The notes under the pieces are model-generated. The model did no database searches. It was given only the letters and a program-made list of their open reading frames with translations, and was not told the origin of the DNA. The position numbers were made by a program, and so were the translations under genes. Shown here piece after piece: positions 1-10,498 of a stretch of DNA of 33,359 nt (position 1 is the first letter of the stretch; each line of letters begins with the position of its first letter). This stretch comes from Pelagibacteraceae bacterium AG-464-B04 (GTDB taxonomy: Bacteria; Pseudomonadota; Alphaproteobacteria; Pelagibacterales; Pelagibacteraceae): NCBI GenBank assembly GCA_003209225.1, contig QCRZ01000011.1, positions 1-33,359 of the forward strand, in the 5' to 3' direction.

Positions 1-1248
1 TATTCAATATTCAGTTTAATAAAAAATACTTTTACCAATCATCAGAACTGGAAGTTGGCCTGGAAGGATCCGGAACCAAAAAAGGAGTATGATGTTATAA
101 TAATTGGTGGAGGAGGGCATGGGCTAGCAACCGCATATTATCTTGCCAAAGAACATGGAATAACCAATGTTGCTATATTGGAGAAGGGTTGGATAGGAGG
201 AGGCAATGTTGGAAGAAACACAACAATACTAAGATCTAATTATATGTGGGATGCTAATGGGCTTTTTTATGAATATGGAATGAAGCTTTGGGAAAATCTA
301 TCTCAAGAATTAAATTATAATGTCATGTACTCTCCTAGAGGAATTATTAATCTTGCCCATTCAGACGCCCAATTAAATGTATATGCACGTAGAGGAAATT
401 CTATGAGGTTAAATGGAATTGATGCTCAAATGTTAAACAGAGAAGAGCTAAAAAAAAAAATTCCTTTTGCAGATTTTTCTTCTTCGGCTAGATTTCCAAT
501 TTTTGGTGCTTTAATGCAGCCAAGAGGTGGAACAGCCAGACACGATGCTGTTGCATGGGGATACGCAAGAGGAGCTGATGATCTAGGCGTAGATATAATT
601 CAACATTGTGAAGTTACAGGATTTGATATTCAAAATGGAAAAATCATAGGAGTACGAACATCTCGTGGAGATATTAAAACAAAAAAGATAGGATTATGTG
701 TTGCGGGTAGCACTTCCTTATTGGCAGAAAAATTAGAAATGAAACTGCCTATTGAATCTCATGTCCTCCAAGCCTGTGTATCAGAACCTGTAAAACCTTT
801 TCTTGATAATGTAGTAACTTTTGGCGCTGGCCACTTTTATTGTAGTCAATCAGACAAAGGTGAAATGGTTATGGGCGGAGATTTAGATGGTTACAATAGT
901 TATGCACAAAGAGGAAATCTTCCAACGCTGCAACATGTATTATCTGAAGGTGTTGCTATGTTTCCTAATCTAAGTAGGTTAAAAATGTTAAGAACTTGGG
1001 GAGGTATCATGGATATGTCCATGGACGGCTCTCCTATTATTGACAAAACACATATTGAAGGAGTTTATTTAAATTGTGGTTGGTGTTATGGAGGATTTAA
1101 AGCAACTCCAGTGTCGGGATTTACTTTTGCTTATACAATTGCTCAAAATAAGCTTCACTATTTAAATTCAAAATTTCGTTTAAATAGATTTAATACCGGT
1201 CATCTTATTGATGAAAAGGGTGTAGGAACAAAAACTTGGATAGGATAA
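1..1248 (+). CDS. soxB: Sarcosine oxidase beta subunit, 5'-truncated by window edge
   Basis: The ORF-track start at 55 is an internal TTG; the frame is open to base 1 (YSIFSLIKNTFTNHQNWKLAWKDPEPKKEYDV...), matching the usual SoxB N-terminus. GGGGHGLATAYYLAKEHG dinucleotide motif; GGTARHDAVAWGYARGA with the His expected to carry covalent FMN. Followed by soxD, soxA, soxG. Confidence 0.95.
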   Translation, partial: YSIFSLIKNTFTNHQNWKLAWKDPEPKKEYDVIIIGGGGHGLATAYYLAKEHGITNVAILEKGWIGGGNVGRNTTILRSNYMWDANGLFYEYGMKLWENLSQELNYNVMYSPRGIINLAHSDAQLNVYARRGNSMRLNGIDAQMLNREELKKKIPFADFSSSARFPIFGALMQPRGGTARHDAVAWGYARGADDLGVDIIQHCEVTGFDIQNGKIIGVRTSRGDIKTKKIGLCVAGSTSLLAEKLEMKLPIESHVLQACVSEPVKPFLDNVVTFGAGHFYCSQSDKGEMVMGGDLDGYNSYAQRGNLPTLQHVLSEGVAMFPNLSRLKMLRTWGGIMDMSMDGSPIIDKTHIEGVYLNCGWCYGGFKATPVSGFTFAYTIAQNKLHYLNSKFRLNRFNTGHLIDEKGVGTKTWIG

Positions 1249-1251
1249 TAA

Positions 1252-1518
1252 ATGTTAGAAATTAAATGTCCTTATTGCGGCAAAAGATCACAAAATGAAT
1301 TTTCATATGGTGGAGACGCTAGTGTTAAAAGACCAGATTTAGAAAAAGAAATATCAGATCAAGATTGGGATAATTTTGTTTATTTTAGAAATAATCCACG
1401 AGGAAAACATTCAGAGTTATGGCAACATATTTCAGGTTGTAGACAGTGGTTTAAAGTTTCAAGAGATACTGTTTCACATGAAATTTTTAAAACAGCAAAA
1501 TTGAATGAGGAATTATAA
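1252..1518 (+). CDS. soxD: Sarcosine oxidase delta subunit
   Basis: 88 aa, CPYCGKR N-terminus and H..GCRQWF C-terminal Zn-ligand pattern typical of SoxD; located between soxB and soxA. Confidence 0.95.
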   Translation: MLEIKCPYCGKRSQNEFSYGGDASVKRPDLEKEISDQDWDNFVYFRNNPRGKHSELWQHISGCRQWFKVSRDTVSHEIFKTAKLNEEL

Positions 1519-1523
1519 TTAAT

Positions 1524-4520
1524 ATGACCCAAAGTTATCGATTAGAAAATATTGGTTACATAAATAGAGATAGGAAAATTTCATTTAGGTTTAACGGAAG
1601 AAAATATTTTGGTTACAAAGGCGATACATTAGCATCGGCATTGCTTGCAAATGGCGTTCATCTTGTAGGTAGAAGCTTTAAATATCATAGACCTAGGGGA
1701 TTTCTAGGTGCTGGGGTTGATGAGCCTAATGCTAAAGTTCAATTATATAAGGAAAATAACACCGAACCAAATGCTAACGCAACAGAAGTTGAGCTAGTAG
1801 AAGGACTTATTGCAAAAAGTCAAAATTGTTGGCCTTCTGTTTCTTTTGATTTTGGTGCAATCAATAATTTATTAGGTAAATTGTTTCCAGCTGGTTTTTA
1901 TTACAAAACATTCATGTGGCCTAAAAGTTTTTGGTATAAAATTTATGAACCTATTATAAGAAAAGCAGCAGGCCTTGGTATAGCTCCTCTTAAACCTGAT
2001 CCAGATAGATATGAACACAAGTATGAATATTGTGATATTTTGGTAGTTGGTTCAGGACCATCAGGTTTATCAAGCGCACTATCAGCAGCAAAAAATGGAG
2101 CTCGAGTTATTTTAGCTGAAGACAAACCCAGATTTGGAGGAAGTTTATTAACCGACGAGGTTACAATTGGAAATAAAAAAGGAAAAGAGTGGGCAGATGA
2201 AATAATTTCTCAACTTAAATCAATGCCAAATGTTATTGTAAAAAAAAGATCTCAGGTCTTCGGATATTATGATCACAATATGATGGTAATGTGTGAAAGA
2301 ACAAAAGATCATATAGAAAATCCAAATGAATTTACTCCAAGACAAAAACTTTGGTACATACGAGCAAAAGAAGTAATTGTTTCGACAGGATCTATAGAAA
2401 GACCGATTACATTTGGCAACAATGATAGACCAGGGATATTGTTAGCATCTGCAGCCAAAGAATATATGAAGGTCTATGGAGTTCTTGTTGGCAGGAAACC
2501 AATAATATTTACTAATAATGATAGTGCATATGATACAGCGATCGAATTTAAAAAAAATGGAATTAATCCTTTAGTTCTCGATACAAGATTAGATTCAGGT
2601 AGCTCAGTAGTTGCTGAAGCGAAAAGTTTAAATATTAATATTAAATTTTCTTACGGAATAGCAAATGCAAAAGGTTATTTAAAAGTTAAATCTGCTACTA
2701 TAGGAAAATTAAATAGCGATAGATCTAGTTTTGAAAAATTAGAAAATATTACTTGTGATTGCATTTGTGTTTCTGGTAATTGGACACCCACTGTTCATTT
2801 AACATCACAATCAGGAAATAAATTAAAATTTAATGATGCTATTGATGCATTTACTCCAAATGAATCACGACAGAGCGAAACCACAGTTGGGTCTGCAAAT
2901 GGATCATTTACATTAAAAAAATCATTAGAAGAAGGATTCACAAAAGGCTTTGAATTGTCAAAAAAAATAACTAGTAAAAATGAAAAAAGCGTTTCCCCTC
3001 ATTCTAATGAAAGAAGTTATGATCAACATGATAAAATTTGGTGTATGCCACTTCCAAAAAATAAACATTATAAGAGATTTTTAGATTTTCAAAATGATGT
3101 AGCTGTTTCAGATATAGAGTTGGCTGTACGTGAAGGATACAGATCTATCGAACATGTAAAAAGATATACAACATTAGGTATGGCAACAGACCAAGGAAAG
3201 ACAAGCAATTTAAATGGGATGCAACTAGTATCCAATATTGAAAACAAAGTAATCCCTGAAGTTGGTCACACAACCTTTAGACCACCTTATACTCCTATAA
3301 CAATCGGAGCCATTGTTGGAAGAGAAGTTGGAAAACATTATCGTGCAACAAGAAAATCACCAATGCATGAATGGCATGAAAAAAATAAAGCTGTATTTGT
3401 TGATGCGGGATTATGGCTAAGACCAAGATATTATAAAAAGGGAGAAGAAACATTATTTGAAGCATCAAAACGTGAAGCAAAAAATGTAAGAAAAAATGTT
3501 GGAGTGTGTGATGTTACATCTCTTGGAAAAATCGATATAAAAGGTACAGATTCAGCTGAATTTTTGAACAGAGTTTATACGAATGCTTGGATGAAATTAC
3601 CAATTGGTAAAGCTAGATATGGAGTAATGTTAAGAGAGGACGGAATAGTTTTTGATGATGGAACCACAACCAGAATAGCAGAAAATCACTATCACATGAC
3701 AACTACAACAGCACAAGCTGCAAACGTTTTATCACATTTAGAATATTACCTGCAAGTTGTTTGGCCAGAATTAGATGTAAATGTTTTATCCACAACCGAA
3801 CAATGGGCTGGTGCAGCTTTAGCAGGACCAAATTCAAGAAAATTATTAAGTAAGCTTTTCCCGAATATTGATGTTTCAAATGAAAATTTTCCTTTTATGG
3901 GTTACAAAGAATCTGAATTATTCGGTGTTCCTGCTAGAATTTTTCGAATTTCATTTTCAGGTGAGTTAGCTTACGAAATTAATGTTGAGTCAAATTATGG
4001 AGTATCTATGTGGAAAAAAATAATTGAATTAGGTAAAGAAGTGAATATTGAGCCATATGGCACAGAAGCACTTTCTACTTTAAGAATAGAGATGGGTCAT
4101 GTTGCTGGTTCTGAAATTGATAATAGAACTATAGCTTCTGATCTTTCATTAGAAGGGATGCTAAGCAAAAAGAAAGATTTTATAGGTAAGAGATCATTAT
4201 CTAGGGAAGCTTTTACAAATCCAAATAGAGAAAAAATTGTTGGTGTAGTTCCGGTTGATAAAAAAACAATGATTCCTGAAGGCTCGCATTTAGTAAAAGA
4301 TAGCAATGCATCTTTGCCAAACCCTAAACTTGGGCATATTTCAGCTTCATGTTGGAGTGTAGAGCACAATAATCCTTTTTCATTAGCGATACTTAAAGAT
4401 GGAAAAAATAAAATAGGTGAAAAACTTTATGCACTTTCTCCATTGAAAAATAAAAGTATTCCTGTAGAGATAATTTCGTCACATTACGTTGATCCTAAAG
4501 GAGAAAGAGCAAGATCATGA
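1524..4520 (+). CDS. soxA: Sarcosine oxidase alpha subunit
   Basis: 998 aa; N-terminal ferredoxin-like segment (GDTLASALLANGVHLVGRSFKYHRPRG), NAD/FAD motif VVGSGPSGLSSALSAAKNGARV, C-terminal GcvT-like domain. Confidence 0.95.
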   Translation: MTQSYRLENIGYINRDRKISFRFNGRKYFGYKGDTLASALLANGVHLVGRSFKYHRPRGFLGAGVDEPNAKVQLYKENNTEPNANATEVELVEGLIAKSQNCWPSVSFDFGAINNLLGKLFPAGFYYKTFMWPKSFWYKIYEPIIRKAAGLGIAPLKPDPDRYEHKYEYCDILVVGSGPSGLSSALSAAKNGARVILAEDKPRFGGSLLTDEVTIGNKKGKEWADEIISQLKSMPNVIVKKRSQVFGYYDHNMMVMCERTKDHIENPNEFTPRQKLWYIRAKEVIVSTGSIERPITFGNNDRPGILLASAAKEYMKVYGVLVGRKPIIFTNNDSAYDTAIEFKKNGINPLVLDTRLDSGSSVVAEAKSLNINIKFSYGIANAKGYLKVKSATIGKLNSDRSSFEKLENITCDCICVSGNWTPTVHLTSQSGNKLKFNDAIDAFTPNESRQSETTVGSANGSFTLKKSLEEGFTKGFELSKKITSKNEKSVSPHSNERSYDQHDKIWCMPLPKNKHYKRFLDFQNDVAVSDIELAVREGYRSIEHVKRYTTLGMATDQGKTSNLNGMQLVSNIENKVIPEVGHTTFRPPYTPITIGAIVGREVGKHYRATRKSPMHEWHEKNKAVFVDAGLWLRPRYYKKGEETLFEASKREAKNVRKNVGVCDVTSLGKIDIKGTDSAEFLNRVYTNAWMKLPIGKARYGVMLREDGIVFDDGTTTRIAENHYHMTTTTAQAANVLSHLEYYLQVVWPELDVNVLSTTEQWAGAALAGPNSRKLLSKLFPNIDVSNENFPFMGYKESELFGVPARIFRISFSGELAYEINVESNYGVSMWKKIIELGKEVNIEPYGTEALSTLRIEMGHVAGSEIDNRTIASDLSLEGMLSKKKDFIGKRSLSREAFTNPNREKIVGVVPVDKKTMIPEGSHLVKDSNASLPNPKLGHISASCWSVEHNNPFSLAILKDGKNKIGEKLYALSPLKNKSIPVEIISSHYVDPKGERARS

Positions 4521-5098
4521 CACCTTTATCAGCATTAAACAAATTACATCAAAAAGGATTATTTGGTGATTATAAAAATAAAAATGAAATAATATCTGTA
4601 TCAGAATTAAAAAATTTAAAAATTATACAAATATTTCATTACAGAAAGTCAAATATAAAAATTTCTTCAATTAATTTAGATAATATAAAATTTCCAGAAA
4701 ATTCAATGCAGGTAAATTCAAATGACGAAACAAGAATTCTTTGGAATGGTCCAAATAATTGGCTGATAATCTCAAAAAATAAAGATATTTTAAAAAAAAT
4801 TAAAAAAAAATGTGATGATAAAAATTTTGCAGTAACTGATCTTTCACACTCAAGAACTGTAATTGAATTAAAAGGAAACAATTCTAAAGAAATTTTAAAA
4901 AAAGGTTGTCCAATAAATTTTAATGAATTTAAATTAAATAATTGTGCCAATTCAGTTTTTCATGGCATTACTATAACTATCGATATGACCGACGAAAATC
5001 TTGAAACTTTAAGAATTCTTGCTCTAAGAAGTTTCGGGGAATCTTTGTACCATGGCATTACAGATGCTTGTCTTGAAGATGGTTATCAAGGGATTTAA
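4517..5098 (+). CDS. soxG: Sarcosine oxidase gamma subunit
   Basis: 193 aa; ATGA overlap with the soxA stop; SoxG-like pattern (WNGPNNWLIIS..., DLSHSRTVIELKG); operon position. Confidence 0.88.
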   Translation: MTPLSALNKLHQKGLFGDYKNKNEIISVSELKNLKIIQIFHYRKSNIKISSINLDNIKFPENSMQVNSNDETRILWNGPNNWLIISKNKDILKKIKKKCDDKNFAVTDLSHSRTVIELKGNNSKEILKKGCPINFNEFKLNNCANSVFHGITITIDMTDENLETLRILALRSFGESLYHGITDACLEDGYQGI

Positions 5099-5103
5099 TA
5101 ATT

Positions 5104-5733
5104 TTACTTAATTACTTCTGCTAAACATAGCCACGCATTAACATCTTTGCTTGCTATATAATCAGATTTAAAAAATTCTTTAACCGACCAAGATTTATTA
5201 TCTTTTAGATCTTTTATTTTTTTATCAAATCCGTATTTTTCATAAATACCCTCGTTTATTGTGAAGCAAATTAAACCTTTATTCTTGGTTATTCTTATAA
5301 ATTCATTTAATGCATGTGGTTTTACATGCCCAAATGTAAAAGTTCCTACACACATTACCGCATCATAACTATTATCTTGAATGTTTATTTTTTGATTCAA
5401 ATCTATCTTTGATATTTTTTGGTATAAACCTTGGGGAACTAAATCCAGCAATGATTGAGATAAATCAGCACCATCATAATATTGATATCCAAATTTTTTT
5501 AATTCAACTCCTACTAAGCCAGTTCCACAACCAGCATCAAAGATTTTAATATTTTTATTTTCAGCATGCTTTTTAAAAACCTCAACAGCTTCTTTGGGAC
5601 CAGAGTATTTCCAATCAAGCATGTCTTGGTCATACTTATTTTTAATACCCCATTCATCATAATACTTCATGACTTCATCTGTGGTCTTTAATTTATAAAT
5701 AGGTATTTTATTTCCAACGTCTTTTTGTGCCAT
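5104..5733 (-). CDS. Class I SAM-dependent methyltransferase, METTL27/WBSCR27-like
   Basis: 209 aa; YYDEWGIKNKYDQDM, FDAGCGTGLVGVELKKFGY, GLYQKISKIDL, YDAVMCVGTFTFGHV pattern. Confidence 0.75.
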   Translation of the reverse strand: MAQKDVGNKIPIYKLKTTDEVMKYYDEWGIKNKYDQDMLDWKYSGPKEAVEVFKKHAENKNIKIFDAGCGTGLVGVELKKFGYQYYDGADLSQSLLDLVPQGLYQKISKIDLNQKINIQDNSYDAVMCVGTFTFGHVKPHALNEFIRITKNKGLICFTINEGIYEKYGFDKKIKDLKDNKSWSVKEFFKSDYIASKDVNAWLCLAEVIK

Positions 5734-5822
5734 AAGTTTAAACTATCAACAATATTAATTATTAACAATTATATTTTCAAATTAGCTAAAATATGATTAG
5801 CTTTAAAAAGAGTAAAAAATAT

Positions 5823-6869
5823 ATGTCAAAAAATTTAATAGAAAGACTTAATGAAGGACCAGTTCTTTGTGCAGAAGGATACCTTTTTGCAATGGAACGA
5901 AGAGGCTATTTGCAAGCTGGATCTTTTGTTCCTGAAGTTGTTTTAGAAAATCCAGAAGTTGTTTCACAATTACATAGAGAATTTATTAGAGCTGGTAGCG
6001 ATGTTGTGCAGGCATTTACTTATTATGGACACAGAGAAAAATTAAGAATAATAGGAAAAGAAAAACTTCTTGAACCGCTTCAAAAAAATGCTCTAAAAAT
6101 TGCAAAAGATGCCCGAAGTGAATTTAAAGATTTAGATTTAATGGTTTGTGGTGATGTAGCAAACACAAACATTTATGACCCAAAAGACAAAAAAAGTCTT
6201 GTTGAGTGCCAAAAAATGTTTGAGGAGCAGGTTGCATGGGCAAAAGAAGCAGAAGTTGATTTTATCATTGCCGAAACAATTACTTGGGTTGAAGAAATGA
6301 AAATCGCACTTAAAGTTATAAAAGATGCTGGACTAATTGCTGTTTGTAACTATGCATTTAGACGAGATGGCAAAACAAGAGAAGGTATTTCACCGGGCGA
6401 AGCATGTAAAGTTTTAGAAGATAATGGCGCTGATGTTGTTGGATTAAATTGTTTTAGAGGACCTAAAATGACTATAAAACTTTTACCTGAAATCAGAAAA
6501 AGTGTATCGTGCCATGTTGCAGCATTGCCTGTACCTTACAGAACAACAGAAAAAGATCCTGGTTTTTTAAATCAAACCGACGAAGGCTGTGATTGTATTC
6601 CAGGAGGTAACGCTTTTCCTGTTGCGTTAGATAATTTATATTGTAATAGATTTGAAATGGGCGAGTTTGCAAAAGAGTGTGCTAGTAAAAAAATAAATTT
6701 TATAGGAATTTGTTGTGGTGCCGAACCTCATCATGTAAGAGAAATGTCCGTTGCACTTGGCAGAAAACCAATTTCTTATAAATATTACCCTGATATGTCG
6801 AAACATTATGCACATGGTACAGATAAAACTTTAAAAAAACTTAATACTGACGCAGCCAAAACGTTATAA
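5823..6869 (+). CDS. bhmT: Betaine-homocysteine S-methyltransferase family protein
   Basis: Homocysteine S-methyltransferase fold: GPVLCAEGYLFAMERRGYLQAGSFVPE, AETITWVEEMKIALKV, GLNCFRGP, GICCGAEPHHVREM (Zn Cys pair). Track start 5793 lies within a leader hairpin; ATG 5823 preferred. Confidence 0.87.
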   Translation: MSKNLIERLNEGPVLCAEGYLFAMERRGYLQAGSFVPEVVLENPEVVSQLHREFIRAGSDVVQAFTYYGHREKLRIIGKEKLLEPLQKNALKIAKDARSEFKDLDLMVCGDVANTNIYDPKDKKSLVECQKMFEEQVAWAKEAEVDFIIAETITWVEEMKIALKVIKDAGLIAVCNYAFRRDGKTREGISPGEACKVLEDNGADVVGLNCFRGPKMTIKLLPEIRKSVSCHVAALPVPYRTTEKDPGFLNQTDEGCDCIPGGNAFPVALDNLYCNRFEMGEFAKECASKKINFIGICCGAEPHHVREMSVALGRKPISYKYYPDMSKHYAHGTDKTLKKLNTDAAKTL

Positions 6870-6878
6870 ATTTAGTTG

Positions 6879-9296
6879 ATGGAAACACATGCTAAAGTAG
6901 TTGTTATTGGTGGTGGAGTAGTTGGTTGTTCTATTCTTTTTCATTTAGCAAAGTTTGGTCTTAAGGATTGTATTTTACTTGAAAGAAATGAATTAACCTC
7001 AGGTTCATCATGGCATGCAGCTGGCTCTGTGCATGCTATTTCTTCTGACCCAAATATTTCTAAATTGATGGCTTATACTATTAAACTTTATAAAGAAATC
7101 GAAGAGACGTCAGGACATTCAGTTGGATTTAAACCCAGTGGTGGTTTTTATTTAGCTTCAAACGAAGCTTGGCACGACTACCTAAAAAGAGAGAGATCAA
7201 AAGCAAGATATATGGGGTTAGATCAAGAATTTATTTCACTTGAGGAAGTAGTTAAAAAACATCCATTAATTAACCCAAAACACTATTTAGCTGCACTTTG
7301 GGACCCTATAGATGGCGAGGTAGATCCTTCAGGGGTTACTTACGCATATGCAAAATCTGCAAAAGTTCATGGAGCAAAATATTATACTCATACACCAGTT
7401 CTAGAAACTAACCAAAAAAACGACGGGACATGGGAAGTAGTAACAGAAAAAGGAAATATAAATGCAGAAATTATAATAAACGCTGGAGGGCTTTGGGCTA
7501 GAGAAGTTGGTAAATTAGCTGGTCTTAATTTGCCAGTGCAGCCTATGGAACATCACTATTTAATTACAGAGACAATACCGGAAATAAAAGAGAGAAAAAA
7601 TGAACCAAGGCTGCCAATAGGAACTGATTTTGAAGGAAATATCTATTTTAGACAAGAAGCTTATGGCATGTTACTAGGAACCTACGAATTTAAATCTACA
7701 CCGTGGCAGATAAAAAAAACACCAGTTAACTTTGGTCATGAATTATTAGAGCCTAAATTAGATAATATTCAAGATCGGCTAGAAGTTGGTTTTAAAAGAA
7801 TACCTGCTTTAGAAAAAGCTGGAATAAAAAATATCGTTAATGGACCTTTTACATTTGGTCCTGATGGAAATCCACTAATAGGACCTGTTCCAGGAAAAAA
7901 AAATTATTGGGTAGCCGTTGGTGTAATGGCAGGTTTTTGCCAAGCTGGTGGGGTAGGCAAATCTATTGCTGAATGGATTATTGATGGAGAACCATCAATT
8001 GATGTATGGGCTATGGATGTAGCACGGTTTGGAAATTATGCCTCACCACAATATGGAACCATAAAATCTTCTGAGAATTATGAACGAAGATTTATTATGA
8101 CTTTTCCAAACGAAACTTTACCAAAAGGAAGAAAACAAAAAACTACTGCTTTGTATGATCGATTAGTAGCCAGAGGAGCTGTTATGGGGGATGTTTTTGG
8201 TTTAGAAAATGCTTTATGGTTTGCAACAAATATTAAAAATGCATACGAGGAACCAACCTTTAAGCGTTCACGTTCTCATGATTATGTGAACGAAGAAGTT
8301 GAAGCTGTGAGAACTGCAGTTGGTGCGACTGAAATAGCAAATTTTGCAAAACATGAAATAACTGGACCAGGTTCAAAAAAATTTCTAGATTATGTTTTAG
8401 CAGGAAAAATACCAAAACCTGGAAGAATTATATTAACTCCCATGTTAACTCCAAAAGGAAAATTATATGGGGATTTAACTGTTGCCTGCTACAACAAAGA
8501 AAAATATATTATATATGGATCCGGTGTTGCACAAGAAATGCATCGAAGATGGTTTGAAAAATACTTACCTAAGGAAGGTGTAAATTATAAAAATCGCTCT
8601 GATGATTTTCATGGAATTGCTATATCGGGACCCAATTCACGTAAATTATTATCTCGAATATCCAGAGATGATGTTTCTGCAGAAGTTTTAAAATTTAGAG
8701 ATACAAGAGAAACATTTGTTGGGGGAGTGCCAGCTATTTTAAATAGAATATCTTTTTCAGGGGAGTTAGGATATGAAATTTATGTAGCTCCTCAATTTCA
8801 GTTAAAATTATTCGAGGAAATTGAAGCAAACGGAAAAGATCTAGGACTTAAGCTATATGGAAATCGAGCTTTAATGTCTTTAAGATTAGAAAAAAATTGG
8901 GGTGCTTGGACACTAGATTATAGACCTGATTTTACGGCAAGTGAGTCAGGCTTAGATTCTTTTATATATTGGGATAAAGATTTTGTTGGTAAAGAGGCAG
9001 CTTTAAATGAAAAAAAAAGGGGTCCTGAAAAAAAACTTGTTACAATGATTGTTGAAACAGATGATGTAGATGTCACAAATGACGAGGCTATTTTAAGAGG
9101 TAAAAAATGTATAGGTTACGTAACTTCGGGAGGTTTTGCACATCATATTAAAAAAAGTATAGCGTTTGGGTATGTGCCATTAGAATTTTCAAAACATGAA
9201 ACAGCTTTAGATATCGAAATAAATGGTAAAATTTATAATGCCAAAGTTTCTGAAAAACCTTTATACGACGCTAATGGTGGACGAATGAGAGTTTAA
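6879..9296 (+). CDS. Dimethylglycine dehydrogenase-like FAD oxidoreductase with C-terminal GcvT domain
   Basis: About 805 aa; VVIGGGVVGCSILFHLAKFG, LTSGSSWHAAGS (flavinylation-type His), GPFTFGPDGNPLIGP, C-terminal GcvT domain. Track begins at TTG 6876; ATG 6879 preferred. Confidence 0.85.
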   Translation: METHAKVVVIGGGVVGCSILFHLAKFGLKDCILLERNELTSGSSWHAAGSVHAISSDPNISKLMAYTIKLYKEIEETSGHSVGFKPSGGFYLASNEAWHDYLKRERSKARYMGLDQEFISLEEVVKKHPLINPKHYLAALWDPIDGEVDPSGVTYAYAKSAKVHGAKYYTHTPVLETNQKNDGTWEVVTEKGNINAEIIINAGGLWAREVGKLAGLNLPVQPMEHHYLITETIPEIKERKNEPRLPIGTDFEGNIYFRQEAYGMLLGTYEFKSTPWQIKKTPVNFGHELLEPKLDNIQDRLEVGFKRIPALEKAGIKNIVNGPFTFGPDGNPLIGPVPGKKNYWVAVGVMAGFCQAGGVGKSIAEWIIDGEPSIDVWAMDVARFGNYASPQYGTIKSSENYERRFIMTFPNETLPKGRKQKTTALYDRLVARGAVMGDVFGLENALWFATNIKNAYEEPTFKRSRSHDYVNEEVEAVRTAVGATEIANFAKHEITGPGSKKFLDYVLAGKIPKPGRIILTPMLTPKGKLYGDLTVACYNKEKYIIYGSGVAQEMHRRWFEKYLPKEGVNYKNRSDDFHGIAISGPNSRKLLSRISRDDVSAEVLKFRDTRETFVGGVPAILNRISFSGELGYEIYVAPQFQLKLFEEIEANGKDLGLKLYGNRALMSLRLEKNWGAWTLDYRPDFTASESGLDSFIYWDKDFVGKEAALNEKKRGPEKKLVTMIVETDDVDVTNDEAILRGKKCIGYVTSGGFAHHIKKSIAFGYVPLEFSKHETALDIEINGKIYNAKVSEKPLYDANGGRMRV

Positions 9297-9450
9297 TTGC
9301 ACTAATAGTAATTTTTTAAGCACATTTTCGAAAATAAGTGATTTGATTTAATTCAATTTCAGGTTGTTTTTTTTTTGGTTACATTTGTTCATCTAATGTG
9401 TTTAATTTAATGCACTTAAATAAATTAATTAACCAAAAGGAACAATAACA

Positions 9451-10473
9451 ATGAAATATATAAAAAAATTGTCTATTTCCATATTGTTCGCGTTAGGATT
9501 TACTTCTTTTAATGTAAATGCAAACGCTTATGACTGTGGAAAAGTAGTTATGGCAGACATGAATTGGGCTTCGGCTTCGTTGATGGCCAATGTAGATAAA
9601 ATTATTCTTGAAAAAGGTTGGGGTTGTGAAGTTGAGTTAATCCCAGGAGCAACGATGCCAACTTTTGCGTCAATGAATGAAAAAGGAGCGCCAGATGTTG
9701 CTGCTGAGCAATGGGCAAATGCTGTAGCTAATCCTTTAGCAAAAGCAGTAGGAGAAGGTCGTTTACATATAGCAAACGAAGCGCCTATAAAAGGTCTTGG
9801 TGAAGGATGGTGGGTAACACCGGGCACACTAAAAAGACACCCTGAGTTAAAAACTGCTTTAGATATTTTAGCTCATCCAGAATTATTTCCAGATGCAGAA
9901 GATTCTTCAAAAGGTGCATTCGTTGGTTGCCCTGCAGGTTGGGGTTGTCAATTAGCAAATGCTAATCTTTTCAGAGCTTTCGAAATGGAAAATAAAGGTT
10001 GGGTATTAGTTGATCCTGGTTCTGCGGCAGGACTTGATGGTTCTATAGCTAAAGCAGCTGAAAGTGATAAAAATTGGTTTGGCTATTATTGGAATCCGAC
10101 AGCAATCATAGGTAAATACGGTATGGTGCCAATGGATTTTGGAGTTCCATTTGCTGGATCTGAAAATTGGGATGGCTGTATAGTAAAACCAGAACAAGAA
10201 TGTGCTGATCCAAAACCATCTGCATGGACACAGTCAGTTGTTAATACGGTAGTTACAGATAAATTTAAAAAAAATGCTGGAAAACACGTTATGAAATTTT
10301 TATCTAAACGAACGTATCCTGGAGAAGTTATGAACGCTATGCTTGTTTATATGCAAGACGAACAAGCTGAGGGCGCTGATGCAGCTATACATTTTTTAAA
10401 GAATCATGAAGACGTATGGACTGCTTGGCTTGGAGATGCTGTAGGAAATAAAGTTAGACAAGGAATTAAGTAA
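9451..10473 (+). CDS. proX: Glycine betaine/proline-type ABC transporter substrate-binding protein
   Basis: 340 aa; signal peptide; OpuAC/ProX-type fold (DMNWASASLMANVDKIILEKGWGCEVELIPG, EGWWVTPG, WFGYYWNPTAIIGKYGM). Followed by proW and proV. Confidence 0.92.
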   Translation: MKYIKKLSISILFALGFTSFNVNANAYDCGKVVMADMNWASASLMANVDKIILEKGWGCEVELIPGATMPTFASMNEKGAPDVAAEQWANAVANPLAKAVGEGRLHIANEAPIKGLGEGWWVTPGTLKRHPELKTALDILAHPELFPDAEDSSKGAFVGCPAGWGCQLANANLFRAFEMENKGWVLVDPGSAAGLDGSIAKAAESDKNWFGYYWNPTAIIGKYGMVPMDFGVPFAGSENWDGCIVKPEQECADPKPSAWTQSVVNTVVTDKFKKNAGKHVMKFLSKRTYPGEVMNAMLVYMQDEQAEGADAAIHFLKNHEDVWTAWLGDAVGNKVRQGIK

Positions 10474-10498
10474 GAGACTTTGATTATTTAAATTTTTT

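Noticed and set aside
1943-2125. Minus-strand ORFs inside soxA (1943-2125, 3295-3480, 4097-4369) and soxG (4639-4950)
   Set aside because: Fully antisense to confidently identified sarcosine oxidase genes; compositions look like shadow ORFs with no recognisable domain.
9528-9827. Minus-strand ORFs 9528-9827 and 10006-10197 inside proX
   Set aside because: Antisense shadow ORFs of a clear substrate-binding protein gene.
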